Below, piece after piece: positions 8,730 to 17,303 of a stretch of 64,000 nucleotides of DNA (positions are counted from its first letter, which is position 1; each line of letters starts with the position of its first letter). The DNA is taken from contig NZ_JAHBBH010000011.1 of assembly GCF_019331735.1 (NCBI RefSeq), forward strand, positions 23,275-87,274, in the 5' to 3' direction. A program made the translations under genes and the position numbers. The notes beneath the pieces were generated by a model. The model saw only the letters and a list, made by a program, of their open reading frames with translations, was not told the DNA's origin and made no database searches. This DNA comes from Bifidobacterium miconis. Its GTDB lineage: Bacteria > Actinomycetota > Actinomycetes > Actinomycetales > Bifidobacteriaceae.

Positions 8730-11700
8730 ATGAGCGAAAGCACCAACGGCAACGCCAACAACGCCAACGTTTCCGACGCGGCCGGACAGGCCGCGCCGAC
8801 CGTGATCGACACGACCGTCGCGCCGACCGCGCGCACGCTCGCCGACCTGCGCGTCTGGCGCGAGCAATACCGGGCCGGCCTTGCGCTGTCGCCGCTCGAG
8901 GACATCAACCAGCTGAGCGCCAAACTCGACCTGACGCACGCGCATCCCTCCGGCATCGCCCAGCTGTTCGCCAGCGGGCACGCGCCGCTCGAAGCGCTGT
9001 TTCGCGACAGCGGCATGCTGCGCGCCGCCGGCCGCCGCATCGAACGCGTGCTTGACGACAAAACCGCGAAAATGCGGTTCAGCGGCGTCGCCGAACTCTC
9101 GCTCGCCGTCGGCGTGGCCAGCTGGAGCGGCAACCAGATGCCCGTGCTGCTCTACCCGGTCGACGTGACGCGCGTGGACGGCAAATCCGAGCCGCAGTTC
9201 ACCATCCGCTTCACCGGCCGTGTGGAACTCAACACCGCATTCACCGCCGTCATGCGCGAACAGCACATCACGCTCACCGCCGAAGGCCTGTTCGACGCGT
9301 CCAACTACGCCAACGGCGTGCCCGACACGTCCGCCGTATTCGCGCTCATCACCGATCGCGTTTCCGAAGCGTTCCCCGACTTCTCCGTCGAACGGCACAT
9401 CATCCTCGGCTGCTTCGTCGACCCGTCGTCCATGATCCTCGCCGAAAGCCAGCGGATCATCGACCAGCTCGCCGAGGCGCCGAGCGGCAACGAGCTGCTC
9501 GACGCGCTCGCCGGCTACCCGGACGCGGCCGCCGCACTCACGCACGAGACCATGCCCGAATACAGTCCGTTCGACGCCGATCCGCACACCGAATACGAAA
9601 TCGGCGACGTCGACAACACCGTGCGATACGCGGCCAACATGGCCTCCGCCGGACACAGCCTGTTCATCGACGGCGAAGTCGGCAAGGACACCGCCGATCA
9701 GGCCGCGGCCGTCGCGTCGCGCTGCGTGATGAACGGCCACACCGTGCTCTACGTGCCGTGCGTGGCCGAACAGAAGCGCCGGTTCGTGCAGGCCGTCAGC
9801 GCCAACGAAATGGGCGGACAGCTGCTCGACATCGCCGACGAGCGCGCCGCCGCGAGCATCGACCGCCAGTTGATCGCCGCGGTCGGCTTCCAGCCGGGCG
9901 TCGCCTCGTCGCGCTTCGACCAGTTGTCCGACGAGCTCGTCGGCGTGCGCTCGCGCCTGACCCGCTACCTCGGCGACCTGCACGGGGTGAGCGAACGGTG
10001 GGGCGTAAGCGCCTACCAGACCATCCAGAACCTCGCCAACATCGCCGCCAAGCCGACGCATCCGGCCACGCGCGTGCGCCTGAGCCGCGCCACCGCGCAG
10101 GCGCTCGGCGGGCACCTCGACGAATGGGCCGCCAAACTGCAGCGTGCCGGCGAGCTCGGCGAATACACGATCGGCCCCGACGACACCGTCTGGTTCGGCG
10201 CGTCGCTCAACACCGAGCAGGAGGCCGTGGACGCCTACCAGCACGTCGTCGACCTGCTCAACAAGCTGCTGCCGGCCACGCGCGAACAGGTGACCACCAC
10301 CGTGCAGACCTGCGGATTCCCGGTGCCCGCCAACGCGCGCGAATGGGGACGCCAGGTCACCGTGCTCAAGAACCTGCGCCGCGTGCTCGACGTGTTCCAG
10401 CCGGAAATCTTCGAGCGCGACATCGCCTCCATGATCGAGGCGACCAAACCCAAGGCAGACCGCAAGGCCGAAGGCACGAGCATGGGCTTCTGGGACCGCC
10501 GCCGCCACATCAAGGAAGCCAAGAGCCTGCTGCGCGTGGGCGCGCAGGTCGAAAACCTGCACGAGGCGCTCAAGGTCGTGGCCAAGCAGGCCGACCAGTG
10601 GCACATGTTCGTGCCGCGCGGCGGCTGGCCCGTGCTGCCGGGACGGCTCGACGACATCATCGACACGCAGGACGCGCTCGCCTCCGGCATCACCGCGCTC
10701 AACACGGTGCTCGCCACCACGCCCGCTGGCGGCAATCTCGAAACCGTCGACTTCAACGACGTGGAGGAGCGGCTCAAGGCCCTGTACGAGGACCGCCGCG
10801 CGCTCGACACGCTGCCCGAGCGCTACTGCCTCGAACAGGAGCTGCGCACGGCCGGACTGACCGAGCTCGTCGACGATCTGCGCAACCGCCACGTCGCGCT
10901 CGACGCGGTCGCCGGCGAACTGCAGCTCGCATGGTGGACGACCGTGTTCGAGGACATCGTGCACGCGTCCGCGATCATCTCGAACCAGGACGGCTCGGCC
11001 ATGCAGGCCGCGGCCGACCGGTTCGCGCAGGTCGACATCGAACACGTGCGCTCGATCGGACCGATGGTCGCGCAGGAATCCATGCGCCGGCTGTCCGACC
11101 TGCTGTTCTCGCGCACGCAGGAGGCCAACCAGCTGCACACGACGCTTGCCGGCGGCTCGCGCGTCTCGTTCAGCCGCGTGCGCCGCGACTGCCCGCAGAT
11201 CATCGCCGCCGCCAAGCCGATCCTCATCGCCACCCCGGCCACTCTGGCCGCGCTCACCGGCACCGAGCCGATCGCCGACGTCGCGATCATCGACGCGGGC
11301 GCGCACATGCCGGCCGTCGAACTGCTCACGATCGTCGCGCGCACACGCCACGTCGTCGTGCTCGCGCACCGCAACACCGTCACCTCGGCGTCGCTCGCCA
11401 AGCTGATCTCGCTGCTGCCGAGCGTTGAGGCGCCGTCGCATCCGGTGCGTCGCTCGCCCAAGCTCACCGCGTTCCTCGAAACGCACGGGTACGGCAACGT
11501 GCGCCACGACGTGGCCATCAAGCAGGGATCGGTGCGCTTCCACCACGTCGAAGGCTCCGGCGTGCCGGTCATGTCGAGCGGTCTCGTCGAATCCAGCCAG
11601 CAGGAAATCGAACAGGTCGTGCAGCTCATCGTCAACCGCGCGGCCACGTTCACCATCGTGCCGGCCAGCTACGTGCTCACCGTCGTGAGCCTGACCGAAA

Positions 11701-12422
11701 CGTTCCGCGTGCGGCTCGGCGCCGAACTGAAGTCGCTCGCCTCGCGCGACAAGGACATGGGCCGCTTCCTGCGCCACGTGCGCATCGTGAACGTCAACGA
11801 GGTTGCGGGAGCGCACGCCACCGACGTGATTCTCGCATTGTGCTACGCGAAAACCACGCACGGCCGGCTGCTCCAGCAGTTCGGCCCGCTCGAGGGCGAC
11901 TGCGGTCAGCGGCTCCTGCTCGACGCGCTCGCGCTGGCCGACCGCAACGTGGACATCACGTCCACGTTCCTCGCCGACGAACTTGACGACGACCGCATCC
12001 ACCAGCCCGGCCCGAGGCTGCTCAAGACGATGCTCGCCTGGGCCGACGGGCTCGACGGGTCGCCCACCGCGCCCGGCACGGGGGAGGAGACCACTGGCAA
12101 CGTGCTGTTCGACGACCTTGCCGAACGACTCCGCGCACGCGGGCTCAACGTGGCCGTCAACTACGGCTACGACCGCGGCCTGCGCATCCCGATGGTCGTG
12201 GGCGTCAAGGACAAGCCGTTCGCGCTCGCCGTGCTCACCGACGACGTGCAGTTCATGAGTACGCAGTCCACGCGCGAACGCCATCGCCTGATGATGCAGG
12301 ACATGGCCTCGCTCGGCTGGGCCGTGATGAGCGTGTGGAGCGTGGCCGCGTTCGTCAACCCGGACAAGGAAGTGGACCACATCGTCTCGCGCATCAGCGA
12401 AATCTATCAGGAGAACCGATGA
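8730..12422 (+). CDS. Giant DUF4011/SF1-helicase/Vsr-like protein with degenerate motifs
   Basis: The 1230-aa protein follows the plan DUF4011-like N-terminus, split AAA_11/AAA_12 (UvrD/RecD-like) helicase, C-terminal Vsr-like (MTES_1575) domain. N-terminal cues are DLRVWREQYRAGLALSP and VGVASWSGNQMPVLLYPVDV. The helicase core looks inactive. The Walker A position near residue 315 reads DGEVGKDTADQ instead of GxxGxGKT, and the Walker B position near 850 reads AIIDAGAHMPAVE in place of DEA(S/A/Q). In the last 100 residues the Vsr-like fold is recognisable from GWAVMSVWSVAAF, but the usual acidic cluster is reduced to FALAVLTDD. It is translated 6 bp after the FHA gene and overlaps the next gene by 4 bp. 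It could be a scaffold derived from a defence or repair helicase. Confidence 0.6.
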   Translation: MSESTNGNANNANVSDAAGQAAPTVIDTTVAPTARTLADLRVWREQYRAGLALSPLEDINQLSAKLDLTHAHPSGIAQLFASGHAPLEALFRDSGMLRAAGRRIERVLDDKTAKMRFSGVAELSLAVGVASWSGNQMPVLLYPVDVTRVDGKSEPQFTIRFTGRVELNTAFTAVMREQHITLTAEGLFDASNYANGVPDTSAVFALITDRVSEAFPDFSVERHIILGCFVDPSSMILAESQRIIDQLAEAPSGNELLDALAGYPDAAAALTHETMPEYSPFDADPHTEYEIGDVDNTVRYAANMASAGHSLFIDGEVGKDTADQAAAVASRCVMNGHTVLYVPCVAEQKRRFVQAVSANEMGGQLLDIADERAAASIDRQLIAAVGFQPGVASSRFDQLSDELVGVRSRLTRYLGDLHGVSERWGVSAYQTIQNLANIAAKPTHPATRVRLSRATAQALGGHLDEWAAKLQRAGELGEYTIGPDDTVWFGASLNTEQEAVDAYQHVVDLLNKLLPATREQVTTTVQTCGFPVPANAREWGRQVTVLKNLRRVLDVFQPEIFERDIASMIEATKPKADRKAEGTSMGFWDRRRHIKEAKSLLRVGAQVENLHEALKVVAKQADQWHMFVPRGGWPVLPGRLDDIIDTQDALASGITALNTVLATTPAGGNLETVDFNDVEERLKALYEDRRALDTLPERYCLEQELRTAGLTELVDDLRNRHVALDAVAGELQLAWWTTVFEDIVHASAIISNQDGSAMQAAADRFAQVDIEHVRSIGPMVAQESMRRLSDLLFSRTQEANQLHTTLAGGSRVSFSRVRRDCPQIIAAAKPILIATPATLAALTGTEPIADVAIIDAGAHMPAVELLTIVARTRHVVVLAHRNTVTSASLAKLISLLPSVEAPSHPVRRSPKLTAFLETHGYGNVRHDVAIKQGSVRFHHVEGSGVPVMSSGLVESSQQEIEQVVQLIVNRAATFTIVPASYVLTVVSLTETFRVRLGAELKSLASRDKDMGRFLRHVRIVNVNEVAGAHATDVILALCYAKTTHGRLLQQFGPLEGDCGQRLLLDALALADRNVDITSTFLADELDDDRIHQPGPRLLKTMLAWADGLDGSPTAPGTGEETTGNVLFDDLAERLRARGLNVAVNYGYDRGLRIPMVVGVKDKPFALAVLTDDVQFMSTQSTRERHRLMMQDMASLGWAVMSVWSVAAFVNPDKEVDHIVSRISEIYQENR

Positions 12423-12655
12423 GCGGGGCGATGGGCGACGCGGCTGACGGGCAGGCGCCCGCCTACGATCCGAACCGGCGCACCGCGCGCAGGCACAGGC
12501 GGGTCGTGTTCCACGGCACCGAGAAGTTCGACGCCGACGGCGTCAAACTCGAACCCGGCGACATGGTCACCGAACGCCAGCGCGAAGCGGACGACGACAA
12601 GCGCATTCTCGGCGAGCTGCCGCCTCACTGGGCGGTATTCAACGAGCGACGTTGA
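12419..12655 (+). CDS. Small charged protein of the FHA-helicase unit, unknown function
   Basis: A 78-aa hydrophilic protein overlaps the helicase-like gene by ATGA, a sign of translational coupling. AGGAG lies at 12411-12415. The composition is Arg/Asp-rich, with RRTARRHRRVVFHGTEKFDADGV near the middle and GDMVTERQREADDDKRILGELPPHWAVFNE at the end. No membrane segment, signal peptide or known motif is visible. Its last codons and stop lie in the left arm and loop of a very long hairpin. Confidence 0.7.
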   Translation: MSGAMGDAADGQAPAYDPNRRTARRHRRVVFHGTEKFDADGVKLEPGDMVTERQREADDDKRILGELPPHWAVFNERR

Positions 12656-12675
12656 ACACCGCCCAGTGAGGCGGC
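12619..12675. terminator. 26-bp-stem hairpin spanning the 3' end of the FHA-helicase unit
   Basis: Positions 12619-12644 pair with 12650-12675, with only one mismatch (12637/12657) and a 5-nt loop. The stop codon (12653-12655) is inside it. There is no T run. It lies between a rightward unit and the convergent SAF gene and probably acts as a bidirectional terminator or RNA-stabilising hairpin. Confidence 0.7.
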
Positions 12676-12735
12676 CTTCGCGACTGCCCGTGCGCAGTCG
12701 TTCACTTCGCCTATGGAAAGCCCGCCGGGTTGCGG

Positions 12736-13557
12736 TTAGCGGGCGACGGCGATGACGGGGCCGGATTCTTGGGCGGCGAGGACCCGGATGGCGTCTTCCG
12801 AGGGCATGGCGAGGGAGACAAGGGCGGATTCGTCGGAGCGGAACACGCTGCCGCCGGTTGCCGCCGTGTGCGGCAGGGCCATGACGGCCGCCCGCGGCGC
12901 GAGCGTGCACGATGACACGGATTCCGTGGCGGAGGAGAGACCTTCAGCATCGGCTGATCGAGCGGCGCCAGTGGTGTCGTTCGTGCCTGACGAGGTCGTA
13001 TCCGGCGGTGTATCGGACGGAGCGCCCGGTCGGTCGGTTGTGCCGTCGGTTTCCCCGCCATCGGTCGTATGATCATTCGCCGCGAGGTCCGCGGAGTCGC
13101 TGCAGCCTGTGGTCGAAGCGAGGGTGACCTCGTCGCCGACCGTCAGCGCGTCGGGCGCGCTGGACAGACGGACCTCCACCACCGCATGACCGTCCGGCAC
13201 GACCGGGCGCGCGCCGACCATCGAACGGAACAACGGCTGACCGGCGGCGATGTCGACCTGCGCGATGCCACCGCCGCCATACACGGCTCCGTGAGCGCCG
13301 CCCGCGGCGACGTTCAGCTCTTCCAAGGAACCGATCGCGGCGTCGAAGGCCGAGCTTGCGGGCGCATCGACGATGCGCAGCTGCCGCCCGTCGATGATCG
13401 CGCCGCGTTCGATGCCGTCGATCGCGACGAGAATCGGCTGCGTCTCCATCGTTTCCGCCACGCAGGACAGTGCGGCGAACACCGCCAGTCCGGCGCACAG
13501 CGCGGACAGCCACCGGCGGACAATGCGCAGGGAACGGCGCCTGCGCAGGCTGTCCAT
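12736..13557 (-). CDS. SAF-domain membrane-anchored protein (CpaB-like)
   Basis: The protein has about 273 aa from the ATG at 13557 (MDSLRRRRSLRIVRR). A basic N-terminus precedes one transmembrane helix (WLSALCAGLAVFAALSCV). A SAF domain follows (QPILVAIDGIERGAIIDGRQLRIVDAP), with the second half IAQVDIAAGQPLFRSMV and VVEVRLSSAPDALTVGDEVTLAS. An Asp/Thr/Ser-rich insert lies in the middle. SAF proteins of this kind resemble CpaB/RcpC pilus-assembly and antifreeze-like domains. In actinobacteria they often follow 5-FCL and FmdB genes, as here. The frame stays open upstream to an ATG at 13638, but that ATG lies inside a terminator hairpin, and no start has a good ribosome site, so the true start is uncertain. 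Confidence 0.65.
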   Translation of the reverse strand: MDSLRRRRSLRIVRRWLSALCAGLAVFAALSCVAETMETQPILVAIDGIERGAIIDGRQLRIVDAPASSAFDAAIGSLEELNVAAGGAHGAVYGGGGIAQVDIAAGQPLFRSMVGARPVVPDGHAVVEVRLSSAPDALTVGDEVTLASTTGCSDSADLAANDHTTDGGETDGTTDRPGAPSDTPPDTTSSGTNDTTGAARSADAEGLSSATESVSSCTLAPRAAVMALPHTAATGGSVFRSDESALVSLAMPSEDAIRVLAAQESGPVIAVAR

Positions 13558-13629
13558 GCCGCGTGGCCGGCCGCCGGGCCTTGGCGCATGGCGGCCGGCG
13601 GTTGCAGCATTGCCGCGCCGAACAAAAAA

Positions 13630-13660
13630 ATCCGTCATCATGACTCGCATGATGACGGAT
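13630..13660 (-). terminator. Terminator/attenuator between FmdB and SAF genes
   Basis: Read leftward, a 13-bp perfect stem (13660-13648 with 13642-13630, loop of 5 nt) is followed by seven T (the A run at 13624-13630). It is positioned to end the 5-FCL-FmdB transcript. It also lies where the longest version of the SAF gene would start. Confidence 0.85.
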
Positions 13661-13712
13661 CGCATATGGTCCGCGCAAGCGGAACCGGGGTCTGTGGTCG
13701 AATGGTCGGCAG

Positions 13713-13721
13713 TTATCCACA
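13713..13721. promoter_or_regulatory. DnaA box
   Basis: TTATCCACA at 13713-13721 is a perfect consensus box, followed by CATCCACA at 13724-13731. The context (GCAGTTATCCACA then ATCCACA) matches the pair at 2452-2468. It lies in the leader region between the FmdB and SAF genes. Confidence 0.45.
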
Positions 13722-13865
13722 ACCATCCACATGGCTGTCCCCGCGCTGAATGCCGCGCGATGGGGTTCGCCCACCCCTCAGTCACTGCATGGCAGCTCCC
13801 CGGCAAGGGAGCCGGCGATTACGGGCATGACCATTCGGCCCCGACAAACCGGATCGCAAGGCGGC

Positions 13866-14057
13866 TTACTTGGAGTGGGAGGCGCCGTCGGTGCGGTAGA
13901 AGCCGCTGCCCTTGAACTCGATCGGCACGGCGGAATAGACCTTGCGAACCTGCTCCTCGCCGCACTTCGGGCAGACGGTGATCGGGTCGTCGGTGAACGA
14001 CTGCTGCTCGGTGAAATCGTAGTTGCAGTTCTTGCAACGGTAATGGTACGTAGGCAT
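13866..14057 (-). CDS. FmdB-family zinc-ribbon protein
   Basis: A 63-aa protein beginning MPTYHYRCKNCNYDFTEQQSF. Two CxxC knuckles (RCKNCN and VCPKCGEE) form the FmdB/CxxC_CXXC_SSSS zinc ribbon, followed by the usual KVYSAVPIEFKGSGFYRTD segment. The family is widespread and was first noted beside amidase/formamidase genes; its molecular role is not settled. The start is supported by TTGGAGG 7 bp upstream. It is the second gene after the cycloligase and ends before the terminator at 13630-13660. Confidence 0.9.
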   Translation of the reverse strand: MPTYHYRCKNCNYDFTEQQSFTDDPITVCPKCGEEQVRKVYSAVPIEFKGSGFYRTDGASHSK

Positions 14058-14192
14058 GGCTGTCCTCCAACAAGCGTCTGGAATGCATTCGAATGCGCCC
14101 GCGGGCGCACGGTATTCAACGGTTTCATATCCTAATCGCCGCGGCGACAGGATCGGCCGGCCAAGCGAACCCCATCTCGCAGGGTGAAGCGG

Positions 14193-14804
14193 CTAGAGGC
14201 GGCGCAGCCCGTCCGGCGTGAGCACGGCCGTGACCGGCACGTCGTGCGATTCGCGGGGGAGCGGACCGTCCACGGCCTCCCATGGCCAGCAGACTGCGGC
14301 CACGGTCACGTCCGCGGCGCGATGCTCCAGCGCGCGGTCGTACCAGCCGCCGCCGCGACCGAGCCGCGTGCCGACGGCGTCGACCATCAGCGCGGGCAGA
14401 ATCACCAGCGACGCCTCGGCCAACGCGTCCATGCCGAGCGTTTCGCCGTCCGGCTCCTGCGGCCGCCGCGACGTCGGACGGCCGGCATCCGCCGCCACGT
14501 CGTGCAGATCGTCAAGCTCGGACAGTTCGCCCCAGCCGACGTCCAGACCGCGGCCCAGCCGCGGCACGAGCACGCGGCAGCCGGCGTCCAGCAGCAGTCT
14601 CAGCAGCGGGGTCATCGGAATCTCGCTGCCCATCGACACGTATGCGGCGACGGTCTGGCCCGGCCGCAGTCCGTCGAGCAGCGGCCCGGCCTCGACCGCC
14701 AAGCGTTCGCCGGCGGCCGCGCGGTCGGCGGGCGGCACCTGCTTGCGCCGGGCGATCGCCTCGTGACGCAGCGTCTTCTTGTCCGTGATCCGGTTCGTAT
14801 CCAT
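14193..14804 (-). CDS. 5-formyltetrahydrofolate cyclo-ligase
   Basis: The 203-aa cytosolic enzyme uses ATP to convert 5-formyl-THF to 5,10-methenyl-THF, returning stored folate to one-carbon metabolism. The family markers are KKTLRHEAIARRKQ at the N-terminus (the ATP-contacting basic region), VAAYVSMGSEIPMTPLL near residue 55, and the GTRLGRGGGWYDRAL motif near 145-160. The ending DVPVTAVLTPDGLRRL is also typical. Length fits the family. It lies upstream of the FmdB gene on the same strand with a 135-bp gap. Confidence 0.95.
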   Translation of the reverse strand: MDTNRITDKKTLRHEAIARRKQVPPADRAAAGERLAVEAGPLLDGLRPGQTVAAYVSMGSEIPMTPLLRLLLDAGCRVLVPRLGRGLDVGWGELSELDDLHDVAADAGRPTSRRPQEPDGETLGMDALAEASLVILPALMVDAVGTRLGRGGGWYDRALEHRAADVTVAAVCWPWEAVDGPLPRESHDVPVTAVLTPDGLRRL

Positions 14805-14915
14805 GCGGCAGTTGTATCACGGTCGCATGTCGTCGGACGGCGCGTGTTCGCCGGGTGACGCGTGTTCATTGGCCGTGCGGCGCAAGTGGCAGAATCAAGT
14901 GGCAGAATAGTGGGC

Positions 14916-15731
14916 GTGTCAGTGTTCCAGTCCCTGTTCGGCGTGTTCCATCCTGCCGCGCCGACCATCCATATGCCGACGGAGCTGCCGTCGTCGTCGC
15001 TGCTGACGGCGTTGGCGTCCGCGGCGGCGGCTCCCGCAACGGCCTCCGTCTCCGCGCCGGAGCATGCGGCGACGCCCGTACCCGCCTCCGGCGTCGCCGC
15101 ATACCCCGCCGCCGGCCTGCCGATCCGTCTGCGCCCGCTCACCATGGACGACGAGGACGAGTGGAACACCCTGCGCTGGTGCAACCGCGACTGGCTCGCC
15201 CCGTGGGATTCCGGCGATCCGATGCACGGTTCGCCGCTCACGTTCGCCATGTGGATCCAACGCCAGCGGCAGAGCGAGGCGAACGGCACCGGCGCGCTGT
15301 TCGCCATCGAACGCAACATGCGCATTGTCGGGCAAATCTCGCTCGGCGCGATCAGCTACGGCGCAATGCGCACCGGCGTCGTCGGCTACTGGGTCGATCA
15401 GCGCCAGGCCGGGCACGGGTTCGCGCCGCTGGCCGTGGCGATGCTCGCCGACTGGGCGTTCTACGACCCGTCCGGCCCGCGTCTGCACCGCCTGGAGATC
15501 GCGATCCTGCCCGAAAACGCGCGCTCGAAGCGCGTGGCCGAGAAGCTGGGCGCGCACTACGAGGGCGTGCGGCCGGGCTACATGTACATCAACGGCCGGT
15601 GGCGGGACCACGAGACGTACAGCCTGCTCGCGGAGGACGCGGAAGGCGTGGGATTCGCCGCCCGGCTGCTGCGGCGGAGCGCCGGGAACGGCCCGCAGAC
15701 GGTTGTTTCGACACACCCGGAGTCAATTTAA
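14916..15731 (+). CDS. GNAT acetyltransferase, RimJ/RimL type
   Basis: The protein has about 271 aa. An Ala/Pro-rich N-terminal extension of about 65 residues precedes a GNAT domain. That domain begins IRLRPLTMDDEDEWNTLRWCNRDWLAPWD, continues VGQISLGAISYGAMRTGVVGYWV and the acetyl-CoA loop DQRQAGHGFAPLAVAMLADWAF, and ends with the RimJ-like HRLEIAILPENARSKRVAEKLGAHYEGVRPGYMYINGRWRDHETYSLL. RimJ/RimL relatives acetylate N-termini of ribosomal proteins or small molecules. The GTG at 14916 is chosen because it lies 7 nt after a CAGAAT -10-like box (14903-14908), the spacing of other leaderless genes here. The GTG at 14910 or ATG at 14862 remain possible. Confidence 0.85.
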   Translation: MSVFQSLFGVFHPAAPTIHMPTELPSSSLLTALASAAAAPATASVSAPEHAATPVPASGVAAYPAAGLPIRLRPLTMDDEDEWNTLRWCNRDWLAPWDSGDPMHGSPLTFAMWIQRQRQSEANGTGALFAIERNMRIVGQISLGAISYGAMRTGVVGYWVDQRQAGHGFAPLAVAMLADWAFYDPSGPRLHRLEIAILPENARSKRVAEKLGAHYEGVRPGYMYINGRWRDHETYSLLAEDAEGVGFAARLLRRSAGNGPQTVVSTHPESI

Positions 15732-15765
15732 CGATTTGTGCGCCCGTTCTCCTATTCTTGGGTGC

Positions 15766-17181
15766 ATGAGTTACGAATCGCTGAGTACGATCGTCGTACT
15801 GGTGATCGTGATTATCATCATGGTCGGCTGGCTGCCTGTGCGGACGGCGAAGGGCATGAGAAAAGTGGCGGAGCACCGCGAGGACAAGTATTCGTCGTCG
15901 CTTCATCTGGTCGAGATGGACGACGGTACGAGGTTTTCCGATGAGCACACGCCACAGGCGAAAGGGATTATTATGGCAGACCAGACGCGGAACGCGAAGT
16001 ACACGCCGGAGCATGTCGCTCACGTGCGTCAGTTGCGTCGTGCCGCGATCCGTCGTCGCCGTATTCTCGTCGTGTCTTTGCTAACGATCGCCATAGTGGT
16101 GCTCGCGATCTCCTTCCCGTTGCATTTCAGCCCGCTGTTCGCCATTATTCCCGCCGCCGCGCTGGCCACGGTGCTGGCGCTCGGCGTGCATGCTTCGGCG
16201 CAGGCGCGCGAATGGGAGCGCAAGGTCGCCGACGAGCGTCGCAGGCAGCGCAAGGCCGCGCACGACAAGGCCATGCGCAACGCCCGTGAGGTGGGCCGTG
16301 CCGCGGCCGCGGCTCAGGTTGGTTCCGGTGCGGCCGCGCAGACGGAGCCGGATCGTGCCGATTCCCGATCGGATGCGCCGGGGGAGCCCGCCACCGATGT
16401 GATGGAACAGCGTGAGATTCGCCGTGCCCTGCGTGAGGCGCAGGAGGAGCAGGCGCGCGCGTTGGCGGCCCGCGAGGCCCGTCGCGCCGCCCGCGATGAG
16501 GTTCGCCGCCAGGCAGAGCAGGTTGCCGCGGCCGAGGATGCGGCCCGTGCGCAGGCCGTGGCGCAGGCGCGCGCGTTGGCCGAGGCGCAGCAGGCGGCCC
16601 AGCAGGCCGTTGTCGAACCGGCGCAGCCGGACGCCGTGCAGCAGACGGTGCGTCCGGTGGATGAGATGCCCTCGCAAACGGTTGCAGAACCGTCCGACGA
16701 AACCCACGAACTGAGCAGCGTGCGCCCGTCGCGTGCGCTGGACGCGGTCGACATGACGTCGTCGCCGGACCTGATTTCGTTCTCGCTGGGCGCGCCGCGC
16801 AACGGCATCGAGCTCAAGTCGCAGACTCCGGAAAGTTTGGAGATCAAGTCGACCAAGCAGGTCGCCAAGGCCGTGCCGCAGGAGTCGCAGGACGCGCAGT
16901 CGCAGACTGATGCGAAGACCGACGCGTCCGCTGGTGCCGTCGCGGCCGAACCGGCTGCGCAGGCCGGCCCTACGCCGTCCGACCAGTCATCGCAGACCGG
17001 CGTTGCGGAAGCCCAGCCGTCGGCGGCTGACCGTGCCGCGTCCGCCGCGCAGTCCGCGCCGCTCAGTGACACCGCTGCGTTCCATGCCGCGGAGATCAAC
17101 CGCGACGTCGACGCGCCCGAGGCGACCGCCGAGTCGCTCAGCGTCGGCCTGGACGCGATCCTGTCCCGTCGTTCCGCCTGA
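15766..17181 (+). CDS. Two-segment membrane protein with long Ala/Glu/Gln-rich coiled-coil tail
   Basis: The 471-aa protein is of unknown function. A first hydrophobic segment (STIVVLVIVIIIMVGWLPV, residues about 6-24) precedes a soluble stretch. A hydrophobic hairpin at about 105-150 (ILVVSLLTIAIVVLAISF and FAIIPAAALATVLALGV) comes next. From about 155 the chain is a strongly charged, Ala/Arg/Glu-rich probable coiled coil (RRQRKAAHDKAMRNAREV, REAQEEQARALAAREARRAA), then a disordered tail ending VGLDAILSRRSA. The ATG at 15766 lies 7 nt after TATTCT (15753-15758), so the mRNA is probably leaderless. The plan resembles actinobacterial envelope/division-associated hypothetical proteins, but no family is assigned. 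Confidence 0.75.
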   Translation: MSYESLSTIVVLVIVIIIMVGWLPVRTAKGMRKVAEHREDKYSSSLHLVEMDDGTRFSDEHTPQAKGIIMADQTRNAKYTPEHVAHVRQLRRAAIRRRRILVVSLLTIAIVVLAISFPLHFSPLFAIIPAAALATVLALGVHASAQAREWERKVADERRRQRKAAHDKAMRNAREVGRAAAAAQVGSGAAAQTEPDRADSRSDAPGEPATDVMEQREIRRALREAQEEQARALAAREARRAARDEVRRQAEQVAAAEDAARAQAVAQARALAEAQQAAQQAVVEPAQPDAVQQTVRPVDEMPSQTVAEPSDETHELSSVRPSRALDAVDMTSSPDLISFSLGAPRNGIELKSQTPESLEIKSTKQVAKAVPQESQDAQSQTDAKTDASAGAVAAEPAAQAGPTPSDQSSQTGVAEAQPSAADRAASAAQSAPLSDTAAFHAAEINRDVDAPEATAESLSVGLDAILSRRSA

Positions 17182-17203
17182 TATTCGTACTTGTACTTGC
17201 CGG

Positions 17204-17233
17204 GCCGGGTCTTCCCTGCGGGGAAGGCCCGGC
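17204..17233 (+). terminator. Terminator after the coiled-coil membrane protein gene
   Basis: A 13-bp stem (17204-17216 with 17221-17233, one G-T pair) has a 4-nt loop and is followed by TTT. It isolates groS from the upstream gene. Confidence 0.8.
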
Positions 17234-17276
17234 TTTCGCATTGCTTGCCGCGTTTCGCCGCGTTTCACTCTCAGCG

Positions 17277-17303
17277 TTAGCACTCGAGTTGGCAGAGTGC
17301 TAA
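17277..17303. promoter_or_regulatory. CIRCE operator (HrcA binding site)
   Basis: A perfect match to the CIRCE consensus: TTAGCACTC (17277-17285), nine bases, GAGTGCTAA (17295-17303). A promoter-like pair TTGGCA (17289-17294) and TACGAT (17313-17318), 18 bp apart, overlaps it. HrcA bound here would block groS transcription, which fits heat-shock control. Confidence 0.95.

Noticed and set aside
6714..12380. 1888-codon open frame on the minus strand opposite the FHA and helicase-like genes
   Set aside because: It is the mirror of strongly GC-biased codons in two real plus-strand genes. Its composition (His/Arg/Val/Gly-rich without domains) and lack of a start site show it is a shadow. Long minus-strand frames at 17937-21200 and 21456-23255 fail for the same reason.
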